Assembly (NCBI RefSeq): GCF_001043975.1
Contig: NZ_LABY01000227.1
Span: forward strand, 1 to 38,392
Direction: 5' to 3'
Length of the DNA stretch: 38,392 nucleotides
DNA from: Methylobacterium variabile
Lineage (GTDB): Bacteria > Pseudomonadota > Alphaproteobacteria > Rhizobiales > Beijerinckiaceae
Part shown: positions 27,185 through 37,078 of the stretch, one piece after another
How positions within the stretch are numbered: the first letter of the stretch is position 1
Layout of the letters: each line of letters opens with the position of its first letter
Notes under the pieces: generated by a model
What the model was told of the DNA's origin: nothing
Database searches by the model: none
What the model saw: the letters and a program-made list of their open reading frames with translations, nothing else
Translations under genes and position numbers: made by a program

Positions 27185-27805
27185 TCAGACCTCGACGCCC
27201 TGCCCCGTCGGCACGTGGCGCACCTCGACGGCATCGGCCTGGGTGCGGGCGTTCTGGATCGAGATGTCCTGGCGCTTGACGCCCGGCCGGTCGCGCAGCG
27301 TGAGCACGATCGCACCGATCATCGCGACCAGCAGGATCAGCCCGGCGACCTGGAAGAAGAAGAAGTAGTTGGTGTAGAGAACCAGCCCGAGGGCCTGCGT
27401 GTTGGTGACCGTCTCGCCGCCCGGCGCCACCGCCAGCGGGCCGTGGACCAGCCCGGGATCGATCGCCCAGGAGCCGACGACGAGGAGCAGCTCGACCAGG
27501 AACACCGCCCCGATCAGGCCGCCGACCGGCAGGTAGTCCTGGAAGCCCTGGCGCAGCTCGGCGAAATCGACGTCGAGCATCATCACCACGAACAGGAACA
27601 GCACCGCGACGGCGCCGACATAGACCACGACCAGGATCATGGCCAGGAACTCCGCCCCCATCAGCACGAACAGCCCGGCGGCGTTCACGAAGGCGAGGAT
27701 GAGGAAGAGCACCGAGGTGACGGGGTTGCGCGAGGCGATCACCATGAAGCCCGAGGCGACGGTGATCGCGGCGAAGAGATAGAAGAAGGCGGCGGCTGCG
27801 GTCAT
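27185..27805 (-). CDS. nuoJ: NADH-quinone oxidoreductase subunit J
   Basis: Membrane subunit of complex I, 206 residues and five helices, containing the flexible third helix (FLAMILVVVYVGAVAVLFLFV) that links quinone chemistry to the proton path. The last 35 residues are hydrophilic. The ribosome site before 27805 is poor, and the gene is 160 bases from nuoI with a strong hairpin in between, so its translation or transcript level may be set separately. Confidence 0.95.
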   Translation of the reverse strand: MTAAAAFFYLFAAITVASGFMVIASRNPVTSVLFLILAFVNAAGLFVLMGAEFLAMILVVVYVGAVAVLFLFVVMMLDVDFAELRQGFQDYLPVGGLIGAVFLVELLLVVGSWAIDPGLVHGPLAVAPGGETVTNTQALGLVLYTNYFFFFQVAGLILLVAMIGAIVLTLRDRPGVKRQDISIQNARTQADAVEVRHVPTGQGVEV

Positions 27806-27927
27806 GCGCTGAAATCATGCCGCCTGGCGGCGGCCTCCTGCCCGACCCCCGGAGCGTCCCGGCGGCCCGTCTATAGAACCCGCTCCCGCGGCGCACAACC
27901 GGGGGAGCGGCGAATGTGTCTTCGGTT

Positions 27928-27959
27928 CCCGGGGAGGAGGGTCCGGGCCCTCCTCCGGG
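27928..27959 (-). promoter_or_regulatory. Strong intercistronic hairpin between nuoI and nuoJ
   Basis: A 12-bp stem (CCCGG..AGGAGGG with CCCTCCTCCGGG, two-base bulge) and a six-base loop begin a few bases past the nuoI stop. No T-run follows on the minus strand, so it is more likely an mRNA-stabilising or partial-attenuation hairpin than a terminator. Confidence 0.5.
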
Positions 27960-27965
27960 TGCGGC

Positions 27966-28454
27966 TCAGCGGTAGGGCGCGTCGGCCGCGATGTTGCGGG
28001 CGATCTCGCGCTCCCAGCGGTCGCCGTTCGCGAGCAGCTTGGCCTTGTCGTAGAGCAGCTCCTCGCGGGTCTCCACCGAGAACTCGAAGTTCGGCCCCTC
28101 GACGATGGCGTCCACCGGGCAGGCCTCCTGGCACATGCCGCAATAGATGCACTTCACCATGTCGATGTCGTAGCGGGTGGTGCGCCGCGTGCCGTCGTTG
28201 CGGCGCGGGCCCGCCTCGATGGTGATGGCCTGGGCCGGGCAGACCGCCTCGCACAGCTTGCAGGCGATGCAGCGCTCTTCCCCGTTGGGGTAGCGCCGCA
28301 GGGCGTGCTCGCCGCGGAAGCGCGGGCCGCGATGGCCCATCTCGAACGGATAGTTGATCGTCGCCTTGGGCTTGAAGAAGTAGCGCATCGCCAGGGCGAA
28401 CCCGGTGACGAACTCCTTCAACAGCAGGCCGCGGGCGACCTGGTCGAGCTTCAT
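27966..28454 (-). CDS. nuoI: NADH-quinone oxidoreductase subunit I (8Fe ferredoxin)
   Basis: Carries clusters N6a and N6b, which pass electrons toward N2 in NuoB. The 162 residues show two CxxCxxCxxxCP motifs: Cys62, 65, 68, 72 and Cys102, 105, 108, 112. The N-terminal helix anchors it to the membrane arm. GGAGAA is six bases before the ATG. It lies between nuoH (24-base gap) and the hairpin leading to nuoJ. Confidence 0.97.
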   Translation of the reverse strand: MKLDQVARGLLLKEFVTGFALAMRYFFKPKATINYPFEMGHRGPRFRGEHALRRYPNGEERCIACKLCEAVCPAQAITIEAGPRRNDGTRRTTRYDIDMVKCIYCGMCQEACPVDAIVEGPNFEFSVETREELLYDKAKLLANGDRWEREIARNIAADAPYR

Positions 28455-28478
28455 GGCTCGTTCTCCGACGGTTGGGTC

Positions 28479-29501
28479 TCAGGACACCGGCGCGAGGCCG
28501 GTCAGCTTCAGGACGAAGGCGACGACGAACACCATGACCAGGGAGAGCGGAAGGAACACCTTCCAGCCTAGCCGCATGAGCTGGTCGTAGCGGTAGCGCG
28601 GCACCATGGCCTTCACCATGGCGATCATGAAGAACAGGAAGCTCGCCTTCAGGGCGAACCAGATCAGGCCCGGCACCCAGGTGAAGGGCGCGAACGGGAT
28701 CGGCGAGAGCCAGCCGCCGAGGAACAGGATCGTGCCGAGCGCGCACATCGTGACGATGGCGACGTACTCGCCGAGCATGAACAGCAGGTAAGGGGTGGAG
28801 GAGTACTCCACCATGTAGCCGGCGACGAGCTCGGACTCGGCCTCGGGCAGGTCGAAGGGCGGGCGGTTCGTCTCGGCCATCGCCGAGATGAAGAACACCA
28901 CGAACATCGGGAACAGCCACAGCCAGTACCAGCCGAGGATGCCGAGCGAGGTGTCCTGCGCGCGCACGATCTGCGACAGGTTGAGCGAGCCGGCGCACAT
29001 CAGCACCGTGATGATGACGAAGCCGAGCGAGACCTCGTAGGACACCATCTGGGCCGCCGAGCGCAGCGCGCCGAGGAAGGCGTACTTCGAGTTCGAGGCC
29101 CAGCCGCCCATGATGACGCCGTACACGCCGAGCGACGAGATCGCGAAAATGTAGGTCATGCCGACGTTGATGTCGGCGATGGCCCAGCCGTCGGCGAGCG
29201 GGATCACCGCCCAGGCGGCGAGCGCCAGGGTGGCGAAGATCAGCGGCGCCAGCAGAAAGAGGCTCTTGTTGGCGCCCGCCGGGATCACCGGCTCCTTCAG
29301 CACGAACTTCAGCAGGTCGGCGAAGGACTGGAACAGGCCCCAGGGCCCGACCACGTTCGGCCCGCGGCGCAGCTGCACCGCCGCCCAGATCTTGCGGTCG
29401 GCGAGCAGCGCGTAGGCGATGAAGACGAGCAGCGCCACGAGGAGCAGCACGCTCTTCAGGCCTATGAGGAGGACGGTGCCGAGCACCTCCCAAGCAGTCA
29501 T
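28479..29501 (-). CDS. nuoH: NADH-quinone oxidoreductase subunit H
   Basis: Membrane subunit forming much of the quinone-binding chamber. It has 340 residues and eight helices, with ADRKIWAAVQLRRGPNVVGPWG, the acidic loop AETNRPPFDLPEAESELVAGY and the C-terminal segment RYRYDQLMRLGWK. GAGGAG lies nine bases before the ATG and overlaps the nuoG stop region (TGAGGAG), which favours coupled translation. Confidence 0.97.
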   Translation of the reverse strand: MTAWEVLGTVLLIGLKSVLLLVALLVFIAYALLADRKIWAAVQLRRGPNVVGPWGLFQSFADLLKFVLKEPVIPAGANKSLFLLAPLIFATLALAAWAVIPLADGWAIADINVGMTYIFAISSLGVYGVIMGGWASNSKYAFLGALRSAAQMVSYEVSLGFVIITVLMCAGSLNLSQIVRAQDTSLGILGWYWLWLFPMFVVFFISAMAETNRPPFDLPEAESELVAGYMVEYSSTPYLLFMLGEYVAIVTMCALGTILFLGGWLSPIPFAPFTWVPGLIWFALKASFLFFMIAMVKAMVPRYRYDQLMRLGWKVFLPLSLVMVFVVAFVLKLTGLAPVS

Positions 29502-29514
29502 CGGTCGGCGCTCC

Positions 29515-31596
29515 TCATTCGGCCGCTTCGAGCGCCCGCCCGCGGGCGAGACCCGAGCACTCGGCGAGCACCCGCGAGGCGCGGGCGATCGGGTTGGTGA
29601 GATAGAAGTCCACCACGGCGGGGCGGAAAGGCTCGCGGCCTGGCTCGCCCGACAGGCCGGCCAGCGTCGTCAGCGCGGCGGCGCCGTCGCTCGCCGCGAC
29701 CTGGTCGATGCCGGCGAAGTGCGGGTGGGCGGCGTAGAGCGCCTTGCGCAAGGCGCCGAGCGAGTCGAACGGCAGGCGGTGGCCGAGCACGTCCGAGAGG
29801 GCGCGCAGGATCGCCCAATCCTCGCGGGCGTCGCCGGGCGGGAAGGCGGACCGGTTGGCGAGCTGCACCCGGCCTTCCGTGTTGACGTAGGTCGCCGACT
29901 TCTCGGTGTAGGCCGCGCCCGGCAGGATCACGTCCGCCCGGTGGGCGCCCTTGTCGCCGTGGGTGCCTTGGTAGACCACGAAGGCGCCGGGCCCGACCTC
30001 GACCTCGTCGGCGCCGAGGTTGAACAGCACGTCGAGCGCGCCGGCCTTCGTCATCTCGGCGAAGGTCAGACCGCCCTCCCCCGGCAAGAAGCCGAGGTCG
30101 AGGGCGCCAACGCGGGCGGCCGCGTTGTGCAGCACGCCGAGACCGTTCCAGCCCTCGGCCTTCGAGCCCAGCCCCTGAAGCAGCTTCGCGACCGCGGCGA
30201 GGAGCGCCGCACCGTCCGGACGGGTGAGGGCCGCCTGGCCGACGATGACGAGCGGCCGCTCGGCCCCTTTGAGCGCCTCGGCGAAGCTGTGGCGGCCGGA
30301 GGCAACCTCGGCCAGCGTCTCCGGCCCGGCACCCAGATAGGTGTGGGGATAGGTCAGGTCCGCATCCTCGCCGATCACGCCGATCTGGATCGGCGAGAGC
30401 CGCCAGCGCTTGCGGATGCGGGCGTTGAGGAGCGAGGCCTCGGTGCGCGGGTTGGCGCCGACGATCAGGATCGCGTCCGCCTGCTCGATGCCGGCGATGG
30501 TCGGCCCGAAGGTGTAGGCGGCGCGGCCCCAGGACGGATCGATCGCAGCCCCGTCCTGGCGGCAATCGAGGTTCTGCACCTTGAGAGCGCCCATCAGGGT
30601 CTTGAGCGCGAAGATCTCCTCAACACCGGCGAGATCGCCGACGATCGCGCCGACACGCTTCGGATCGGCGCCCTTGACCTTCGCGGCGATTGCCCCGAAG
30701 GCCTCGGCCCAGGAGGCCAGGCGCAGGCGGCCGTTCTCGCGCAGGTAGGGCCGGTCGAGGCGCTGGAGCCGCAGACCGTCCACCACGTGGCGGGTCTTGT
30801 CCGAGATCCACTCCTCGTTGATCGCCTCGTTCACCCGCGGCTCGATCTGCATCACCTCGCGGCCGCGGGTGTCGACGCGGATCGACGAGCCGACCGCGTC
30901 CATCACGTCGACGGACTCGGTCTTGTTCAGCTCCCAGGGGCGGACGTTGTAGGATTGCGGCTTGTGGACGAGGGCGCCGACCGGGCACAGGTCGGCGACG
31001 TTGCCCTGCAGCTCCGATTCCATCGCCCGCTCGAGGTAGGAGGTGATCTCCATGTCCTCGCCGCGGCCGATCGCGCCGAGATCCGGCACGCCCGCGACCT
31101 CCGCCAGGAAGCGGACGCAGCGGGTGCAGTGGATGCAGCGGTTCATCGCCGTCCGCACCAGCGGGCCGATGTACTTCTCCTCGACGGCGCGCTTGTTCTC
31201 GCCGTAGCGGGTCGAGTCGACGCCGTAGGCCATGGCCTGATCCTGCAGGTCGCAGTGGCCGCCCTGGTCGCAGATCGGGCAATCGAGCGGGTGGTTGATG
31301 AGGAGGAACTCCATCACCCCCTCGCGGGCCTTCTTGGTCAGGGCCGACTTGGTCGACACCGCCGGCGGCTCGCCGTTCGGACCCGGGCGGCAGTCGCGCA
31401 CGGCCCAGGCGCAGGAGGCGACGGGCTTCGGCGCGCCCTTCAGCTCGACCAGGCACATGCGGCAATTGCCGGCGATCGACAGCCGCTCGTGGAAGCAGAA
31501 GCGCGGGATCTCGGCCCCCGCGACCTCGCAGGCCTGCAGGAGGGTGTAGTCCGGCGGGACATCGACCTCGATGCCGTCGACGAGGATCTTGGTCAT
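29515..31596 (-). CDS. nuoG: NADH-quinone oxidoreductase subunit G
   Basis: Large iron-sulfur subunit of the electron-input arm, 693 residues. Ligands are visible for N1b (Cys34, 45, 48, 62), N5 (His102, Cys106, 109, 115) and N4 (Cys154, 157, 160, 204). The rest is a molybdopterin-oxidoreductase-like domain without cofactor. The extra cysteine motif for cluster N7, found in E. coli-type NuoG, was not seen, as expected for alphaproteobacterial and mitochondrial types. It lies between nuoF (99-base gap with a hairpin) and nuoH. Confidence 0.97.
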   Translation of the reverse strand: MTKILVDGIEVDVPPDYTLLQACEVAGAEIPRFCFHERLSIAGNCRMCLVELKGAPKPVASCAWAVRDCRPGPNGEPPAVSTKSALTKKAREGVMEFLLINHPLDCPICDQGGHCDLQDQAMAYGVDSTRYGENKRAVEEKYIGPLVRTAMNRCIHCTRCVRFLAEVAGVPDLGAIGRGEDMEITSYLERAMESELQGNVADLCPVGALVHKPQSYNVRPWELNKTESVDVMDAVGSSIRVDTRGREVMQIEPRVNEAINEEWISDKTRHVVDGLRLQRLDRPYLRENGRLRLASWAEAFGAIAAKVKGADPKRVGAIVGDLAGVEEIFALKTLMGALKVQNLDCRQDGAAIDPSWGRAAYTFGPTIAGIEQADAILIVGANPRTEASLLNARIRKRWRLSPIQIGVIGEDADLTYPHTYLGAGPETLAEVASGRHSFAEALKGAERPLVIVGQAALTRPDGAALLAAVAKLLQGLGSKAEGWNGLGVLHNAAARVGALDLGFLPGEGGLTFAEMTKAGALDVLFNLGADEVEVGPGAFVVYQGTHGDKGAHRADVILPGAAYTEKSATYVNTEGRVQLANRSAFPPGDAREDWAILRALSDVLGHRLPFDSLGALRKALYAAHPHFAGIDQVAASDGAAALTTLAGLSGEPGREPFRPAVVDFYLTNPIARASRVLAECSGLARGRALEAAE

Positions 31597-31624
31597 GCGG
31601 TCAACTCTCGGGCGAGGTCCGCGG

Positions 31625-31644
31625 GGCGCGCGTCTCCGCGCGCC
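31625..31644. promoter_or_regulatory. Hairpin between nuoF and nuoG
   Basis: A perfect 8-bp stem, GGCGCGCG/CGCGCGCC, with a four-base loop lies in the 99-bp gap between nuoF and nuoG, about 30 bases before the nuoG ATG. No T-run follows. It is probably an RNA-structure element within the operon; its role is unknown. Confidence 0.4.
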
Positions 31645-31695
31645 GAGCCGGCGAACCGTGAATGCGGATCATGACAGGTGAGAAACGGCACCGCC

Positions 31696-32997
<1,302 letters not shown>

Positions 32998-33044
32998 GGC
33001 GATCGTCCTACAGGCCTGCTGTGACGGGGAGAATCATCGTGTCT

Positions 33045-34154
33045 TTACGGCTTCGCCTTCGGACCGGGCGGGCCCTTGTCGGCCGCCTTGTCGGCAGGGG
33101 TGATGCCGACGGGCTTGGCCTGCGATCCGTCGGTCTTGGCCCCTGCGGTCGCCGGCTCGGCGCCCGCCTCCGGCGTGGTACCCTTCGTACCGGCCACCGG
33201 GCGGCCTTCCTCGGGCTTTGAGGGCGTCTCGGTGTAGGAGCGGCCGCTCTTCGGCGCCGGCTCGGCCTCGGGGCCGGTGCGCGGTACCGCGACGGTGGTG
33301 CGCTCGGGCGCCGACTGGCCCTTCTCGGCCGCGGGGTCGACGGCGGGCTTGCCGTCGGCGGCGCGCTGCGCCGGGGTGCTGGCCGTCCCGGTCTCGACCG
33401 GCCGGCCGGCATCCGGGCGGGCCGCCTTCGGGTTCGTCGCCGCCGAGGTCTCGGTGCGGGCCTTCTCGCCGGTCGTGTCGGAGCCGGCGTCCTTCCGGCC
33501 CTCCTCCTCGAAGCGCTTGCGCCAGGCGCCGACGCGCGAACCGTCGAACAGCGTCTCGTCCTTAAGGGTCGTGACCGCGTCCTTGGGCTCGGAGGAGACA
33601 CGGCCGATCTGCGAGCCGGTCTTCACCGGGCGCCCCGCGGCGAGGTCGTCCATCAGCTTGCCGAGGGATTCCGGCGTGAGGTCCTCGTAGTAGTCGTGGT
33701 TGATCTGCGCCATCGGGGCGTTGCAGCACGCGCCCAGGCACTCGACCTCGAGCCAGGAGAAGTTGCCGTCCGGGCTGACATGGCCGGGAGGGCCGAGCCG
33801 CTCGTGCAGCATCTGCTTCAGCTCGCGGGCGCCGCAGACGTCGCACGGGACCGTGCCGCAGACCTGGATCCAGTAGCGGCCGACCGGCTCGAGGGCGAAC
33901 ATGGTGTAGAAGGTCGCGACCTCCAGCACCCGGATGTGCGGCATGCCGAGCTGGTCGGCCACCGCCTCGATCGCGGCCCGCGGCAGCCAGCCGCCGTTCT
34001 GCTCCTGCGCCTTCCACAGGAGCGGGATCACGGCCGAGGCCTGGCGCCCCTCCGGGTACTTGGCGATCTGCCCCTTGGCCCACTCGGCGTTCTCAGGCGT
34101 GAACGCGAAGCTCTCGGGCTGCTCGGAGGCGGGGGCGAGTCTGCGGTTGGCCAT
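33045..34154 (-). CDS. nuoE: NADH-quinone oxidoreductase subunit E with long disordered tail
   Basis: Thioredoxin-like subunit with 2Fe-2S cluster N1a, paired with NuoF. The first 185 or so residues are ordinary NuoE, with cluster ligands Cys99 and Cys104 (VCGTVPC) and Cys139 and Cys143 (ECLGACC). It then continues to 369 residues, about twice the usual 160-200. After a short conserved-looking bridge (LFDGSRVGAWRKRFEEEG) the tail is rich in Pro, Ala, Lys, Thr and Glu, so is probably disordered. GC-rich codon use continues through the tail and the frame is intact, so it looks like real coding sequence. Confidence 0.95.
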   Translation of the reverse strand: MANRRLAPASEQPESFAFTPENAEWAKGQIAKYPEGRQASAVIPLLWKAQEQNGGWLPRAAIEAVADQLGMPHIRVLEVATFYTMFALEPVGRYWIQVCGTVPCDVCGARELKQMLHERLGPPGHVSPDGNFSWLEVECLGACCNAPMAQINHDYYEDLTPESLGKLMDDLAAGRPVKTGSQIGRVSSEPKDAVTTLKDETLFDGSRVGAWRKRFEEEGRKDAGSDTTGEKARTETSAATNPKAARPDAGRPVETGTASTPAQRAADGKPAVDPAAEKGQSAPERTTVAVPRTGPEAEPAPKSGRSYTETPSKPEEGRPVAGTKGTTPEAGAEPATAGAKTDGSQAKPVGITPADKAADKGPPGPKAKP

Positions 34155-34193
34155 GATCTCAAACGTCTCCGACGGGCGCGCGGAGGGGCGCCC

Positions 34194-35384
34194 TCACCGG
34201 TCCACCTCACCGAACACGATGTCGAGCGTGCCGAGGATGCACGACACGTCCGCCAGCATGTGGCCGCGGCACATCCAGTCCATCGCCTGGAGGTGGGCGA
34301 AGCCCGGAGCGCGGATCTTGCACCGATACGGCTTGTTGGTGCCGTCGGCGACGAGGTAGACGCCGAACTCGCCCTTGGGGGCCTCAACCGCGGCGTAGAC
34401 CTCGCCGGCCGGGACATGGAAGCCCTCGGTGTAGAGCTTGAAGTGGTGGATGAGCGCCTCCATCGAGCGCTTCATCTCGCGCCGCGGCGGCGGCGCCACC
34501 TTGCCGTCCTGCGTGGCGATCGGCCCCTGGCCGGCCGGCTCGCGCAGCTTGGCGATGCACTGCTTCATGATGCGCACCGACTGGCGCATCTCCTCCATGC
34601 GGATGACCTGGCGATCGTAGGTGTCGCCGTTCTTCCCCACAGGGATGTCGAACTCCATCTCGTCGTAGGCCTCGTAGGGCTGCGACTTGCGCAGGTCCCA
34701 CGGGATGCCGGAGCCGCGCACCATCACGCCCGAGAAGCCCCAGGCGAGCGCCTCCTCGACGGTGACGATGCCGATATCGACGTTGCGCTGCTTGAAGATG
34801 CGGTTGCCCATCACGAGGCTGTCGAGGTCGTCGACCACCTGCGGGAAGGTCTCGCAGAACGTCTCGATGTCGTCGATCAGGCTCGGCGGCAGGTCCTGGT
34901 GGACACCGCCCGGCCGGAAGTAGTTGGCGTGGAGACGAGCGCCGGACGCGCGCTCGTAGAAGATCATCAGCTTCTCACGCTCCTCGAAGCCCCAGAGCGG
35001 GGGCGTGAGGGCGCCGACGTCCATCGCCTGCGTGGTGACGTTGAGGAGGTGCGACAGCAGCCGGCCGATCTCGCAGTAGAGCGTGCGGATCAGCTTGGCG
35101 CGGCGTGGCACCTCGATGCCGAGCAGGCGCTCGATGCCGAGACAGAAGGCGTGCTCCTGGTTCATCGGCGCGACGTAGTCGAGCCGGTCGAAGTAGGGCG
35201 TCGCCTGGAGGTAGGTCTTGACCTCGATCAGCTTCTCGGTGCCGCGGTGCAGCAGGCCGATATGCGGGTCGACCCGCTCGACCACCTCGCCATCGAGCTC
35301 GAGCACGAGGCGCAGCACGCCGTGCGCCGCCGGGTGCTGCGGCCCGAAGTTGATCGAGAAGTTGCGGATGCTGTGCTCGCCCAT
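34194..35384 (-). CDS. nuoD: NADH-quinone oxidoreductase subunit D
   Basis: 49-kDa subunit of the quinone-reducing module, related to the large subunit of NiFe hydrogenases; 396 residues, as usual. It begins IRNFSINFGPQHPAAHGVLR, the loop lining the quinone site, and contains HRGTEKLIE, the RPGGVHQDLP segment and the C-terminal DIVFGEVDR. The nickel-binding cysteines of hydrogenases are absent, as expected. A GAAAGG ribosome site lies across the end of nuoC, whose stop is 6 bases before the nuoD ATG. Confidence 0.97.
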   Translation of the reverse strand: MGEHSIRNFSINFGPQHPAAHGVLRLVLELDGEVVERVDPHIGLLHRGTEKLIEVKTYLQATPYFDRLDYVAPMNQEHAFCLGIERLLGIEVPRRAKLIRTLYCEIGRLLSHLLNVTTQAMDVGALTPPLWGFEEREKLMIFYERASGARLHANYFRPGGVHQDLPPSLIDDIETFCETFPQVVDDLDSLVMGNRIFKQRNVDIGIVTVEEALAWGFSGVMVRGSGIPWDLRKSQPYEAYDEMEFDIPVGKNGDTYDRQVIRMEEMRQSVRIMKQCIAKLREPAGQGPIATQDGKVAPPPRREMKRSMEALIHHFKLYTEGFHVPAGEVYAAVEAPKGEFGVYLVADGTNKPYRCKIRAPGFAHLQAMDWMCRGHMLADVSCILGTLDIVFGEVDR

Positions 35385-35390
35385 GTCGGC

Positions 35391-36053
35391 TCAGCCTTTC
35401 GCCGGTGCCTTGTCGGCCTTCTCGTCGCCGGGGAGGATGTAGTCGGTGCCTTCCCAGGGCGACAGGAAGTCGAAGTTGCGGAATTCCTGCGTGAGCCGCA
35501 CGGGCTCGTAGACCACCCGGGCCTCGTCCTGGTCGTAGCGGACCTCGACGAAGCCGGTGAGCGGGAAGTCCTTGCGGAGGGGGTGGCCCTCGAAGCCGTA
35601 ATCGGTGAGCAGCCGGCGCAGGTCCGGATGGCCCGAGAACAGGATCCCGTAGAGGTCGTAGGTCTCGCGCTCGTACCAGTTCGCGGCCGGGAAGACCGGG
35701 ATCGCGGACGGCACCGGGGTGCGCTCGTCGGTCTGCACCTTCACGCGGATGCGCCGGTTATGGCGCATCGAGAGCAGGTGGTAGACGACGTCGAAGCGCT
35801 TCTCCCGGCCGGGGTAGTCGACGCCGCAGATGTCGATGAAGGTCGAGAAGGCGCAGGCCGGGTCGTCGCGCAGGTGGGTGAGCACCCGCAGGATCTCGGG
35901 TCCCTCGACGACCAGCGTCAGCTCGCCGAAGGTGATCGCCCGGGCGGTGACCGCGCCGCCCAGGGTCTCGGCGAGGCGGTCGGAGAGCGCCTGGAGGGCC
36001 GCGTCGCCGGACTCGGTCTGGGTGTGGGCCCGGATGGTGATGCCGTTGCTCAT
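35391..36053 (-). CDS. nuoC: NADH-quinone oxidoreductase subunit C
   Basis: 30-kDa structural subunit of the peripheral arm, 220 residues. The family signature lies in ERETYDLYGILFSGHPDLRR and GFEGHPLRKDFPLTG. The last 20 residues are charged (DEKADKAPAKG). It is separate from nuoD, unlike the nuoCD fusion of enterobacteria. A GAGGCAGG ribosome site precedes the ATG. Confidence 0.97.
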   Translation of the reverse strand: MSNGITIRAHTQTESGDAALQALSDRLAETLGGAVTARAITFGELTLVVEGPEILRVLTHLRDDPACAFSTFIDICGVDYPGREKRFDVVYHLLSMRHNRRIRVKVQTDERTPVPSAIPVFPAANWYERETYDLYGILFSGHPDLRRLLTDYGFEGHPLRKDFPLTGFVEVRYDQDEARVVYEPVRLTQEFRNFDFLSPWEGTDYILPGDEKADKAPAKG

Positions 36054-36065
36054 GGGCGGCCTGCC

Positions 36066-36647
36066 TCAGCGCTCGATGGTGCCGGTGCGGCGGATCTTCT
36101 TCTGCAGCAGCAGCACGCCGTAGAGCAGCGCCTCGGCGGTCGGTGGGCAGCCCGGGACGTAGATGTCGACCGGCACCACCCGGTCGCAGCCGCGCACCAC
36201 CGAGTAGGAGTAGTGGTAGTAGCCGCCGCCGTTGGCGCAGGAGCCCATCGAGATGACGTAGCGCGGCTCCGGCATCTGGTCGTAGACCTTGCGCAGGGCC
36301 GGGGCCATCTTGTTGGTGAGCGTGCCGGCGACGATCATCACGTCGGACTGGCGCGGCGAGCCGCGCGGCGCGAAGCCGAAGCGCTCGCAGTCGTAGCGCG
36401 GCATCGACATCTGCATCATCTCGACGGCACAGCAGGCGAGGCCGAAGGTCATCCACATCAGCGAGCCGGTGCGGGCCCAGGTGATGAGGTCGTCGGCGGT
36501 GGTGAGCAGGAAGCCGCGGTCGGCCAGCTCGTCGCTGATCGTCAGGAAGGTCGGGTCGTTGGCGCCGATCGGCTTGCCGGTGGCCGGGTCGAGGATACCC
36601 TTGGGCTGCGGCGCGATCGCGGGGGCGCGGACGGTGGTGAGAGACAT
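36066..36647 (-). CDS. nuoB: NADH-quinone oxidoreductase subunit B
   Basis: Carries cluster N2, the direct electron donor to quinone. The 193 residues contain the tandem Cys72-Cys73 (ACCAVEMMQ), Cys137 (GSCANGGGYY) and Cys167 (PGCPPTAEAL) that bind N2. The first 30 residues are a Pro/Ala-rich extension. It follows nuoA by 65 bases and precedes nuoC by 12. Confidence 0.97.
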   Translation of the reverse strand: MSLTTVRAPAIAPQPKGILDPATGKPIGANDPTFLTISDELADRGFLLTTADDLITWARTGSLMWMTFGLACCAVEMMQMSMPRYDCERFGFAPRGSPRQSDVMIVAGTLTNKMAPALRKVYDQMPEPRYVISMGSCANGGGYYHYSYSVVRGCDRVVPVDIYVPGCPPTAEALLYGVLLLQKKIRRTGTIER

Positions 36648-36712
36648 GGTGAGGTCCGGTGCTTCTCGTCTCGGGGGCGGCTCTTCACGCGTCGACGGCT
36701 AGTCCCACTGGA

Positions 36713-37078
36713 CTAATCCCATTCGAGGGCGCCCTTGCGCCACTCGTAGACGAAGCCGACGGTGAGCACGCCGAGGAAGAGCATCATCGACCAGAAGCCG
36801 AACCAGCCGAGGTCCCCGAACGTGATCGCCCACGGGAACAGGAAGGCCACTTCGAGATCGAAGATGATGAACAGGATGGCGACGAGGTAGAAGCGCACGT
36901 CGAACTTCATGCGCGCGTCGTCGAAGGCGTTGAACCCGCACTCGTAGGCCGAGAGCTTCTCCGGGTCCGGGCTGTTGTAGGCCACCAGGAACGGGGCCAC
37001 GAGCAGCGCCGCCGCGATCAGCAGGGACACGCCGATGAAGATCACGAGCGGCAGGTAATCCGACAGGAGGCCGTTCAT
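36713..37078 (-). CDS. nuoA: NADH-quinone oxidoreductase subunit A
   Basis: First gene of the operon: a 121-residue, three-helix membrane subunit. The conserved loop YECGFNAFDDARMKFDVRFYLVAILFIIFDLEVAFLFPW is present, with the Cys and acidic residues that help close the quinone pocket. I start at the ATG at 37078 (MNGLLSDYLP); the frame stays open upstream but that part lacks the family pattern and lies in the promoter region. A GGGGAT ribosome site precedes it. Confidence 0.96.
   Translation of the reverse strand: MNGLLSDYLPLVIFIGVSLLIAAALLVAPFLVAYNSPDPEKLSAYECGFNAFDDARMKFDVRFYLVAILFIIFDLEVAFLFPWAITFGDLGWFGFWSMMLFLGVLTVGFVYEWRKGALEWD

Noticed and set aside
29515..31596. Extra N7 iron-sulfur cluster in NuoG
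   Set aside because: No additional cysteine motif beyond the N1b, N4 and N5 ligands was found.
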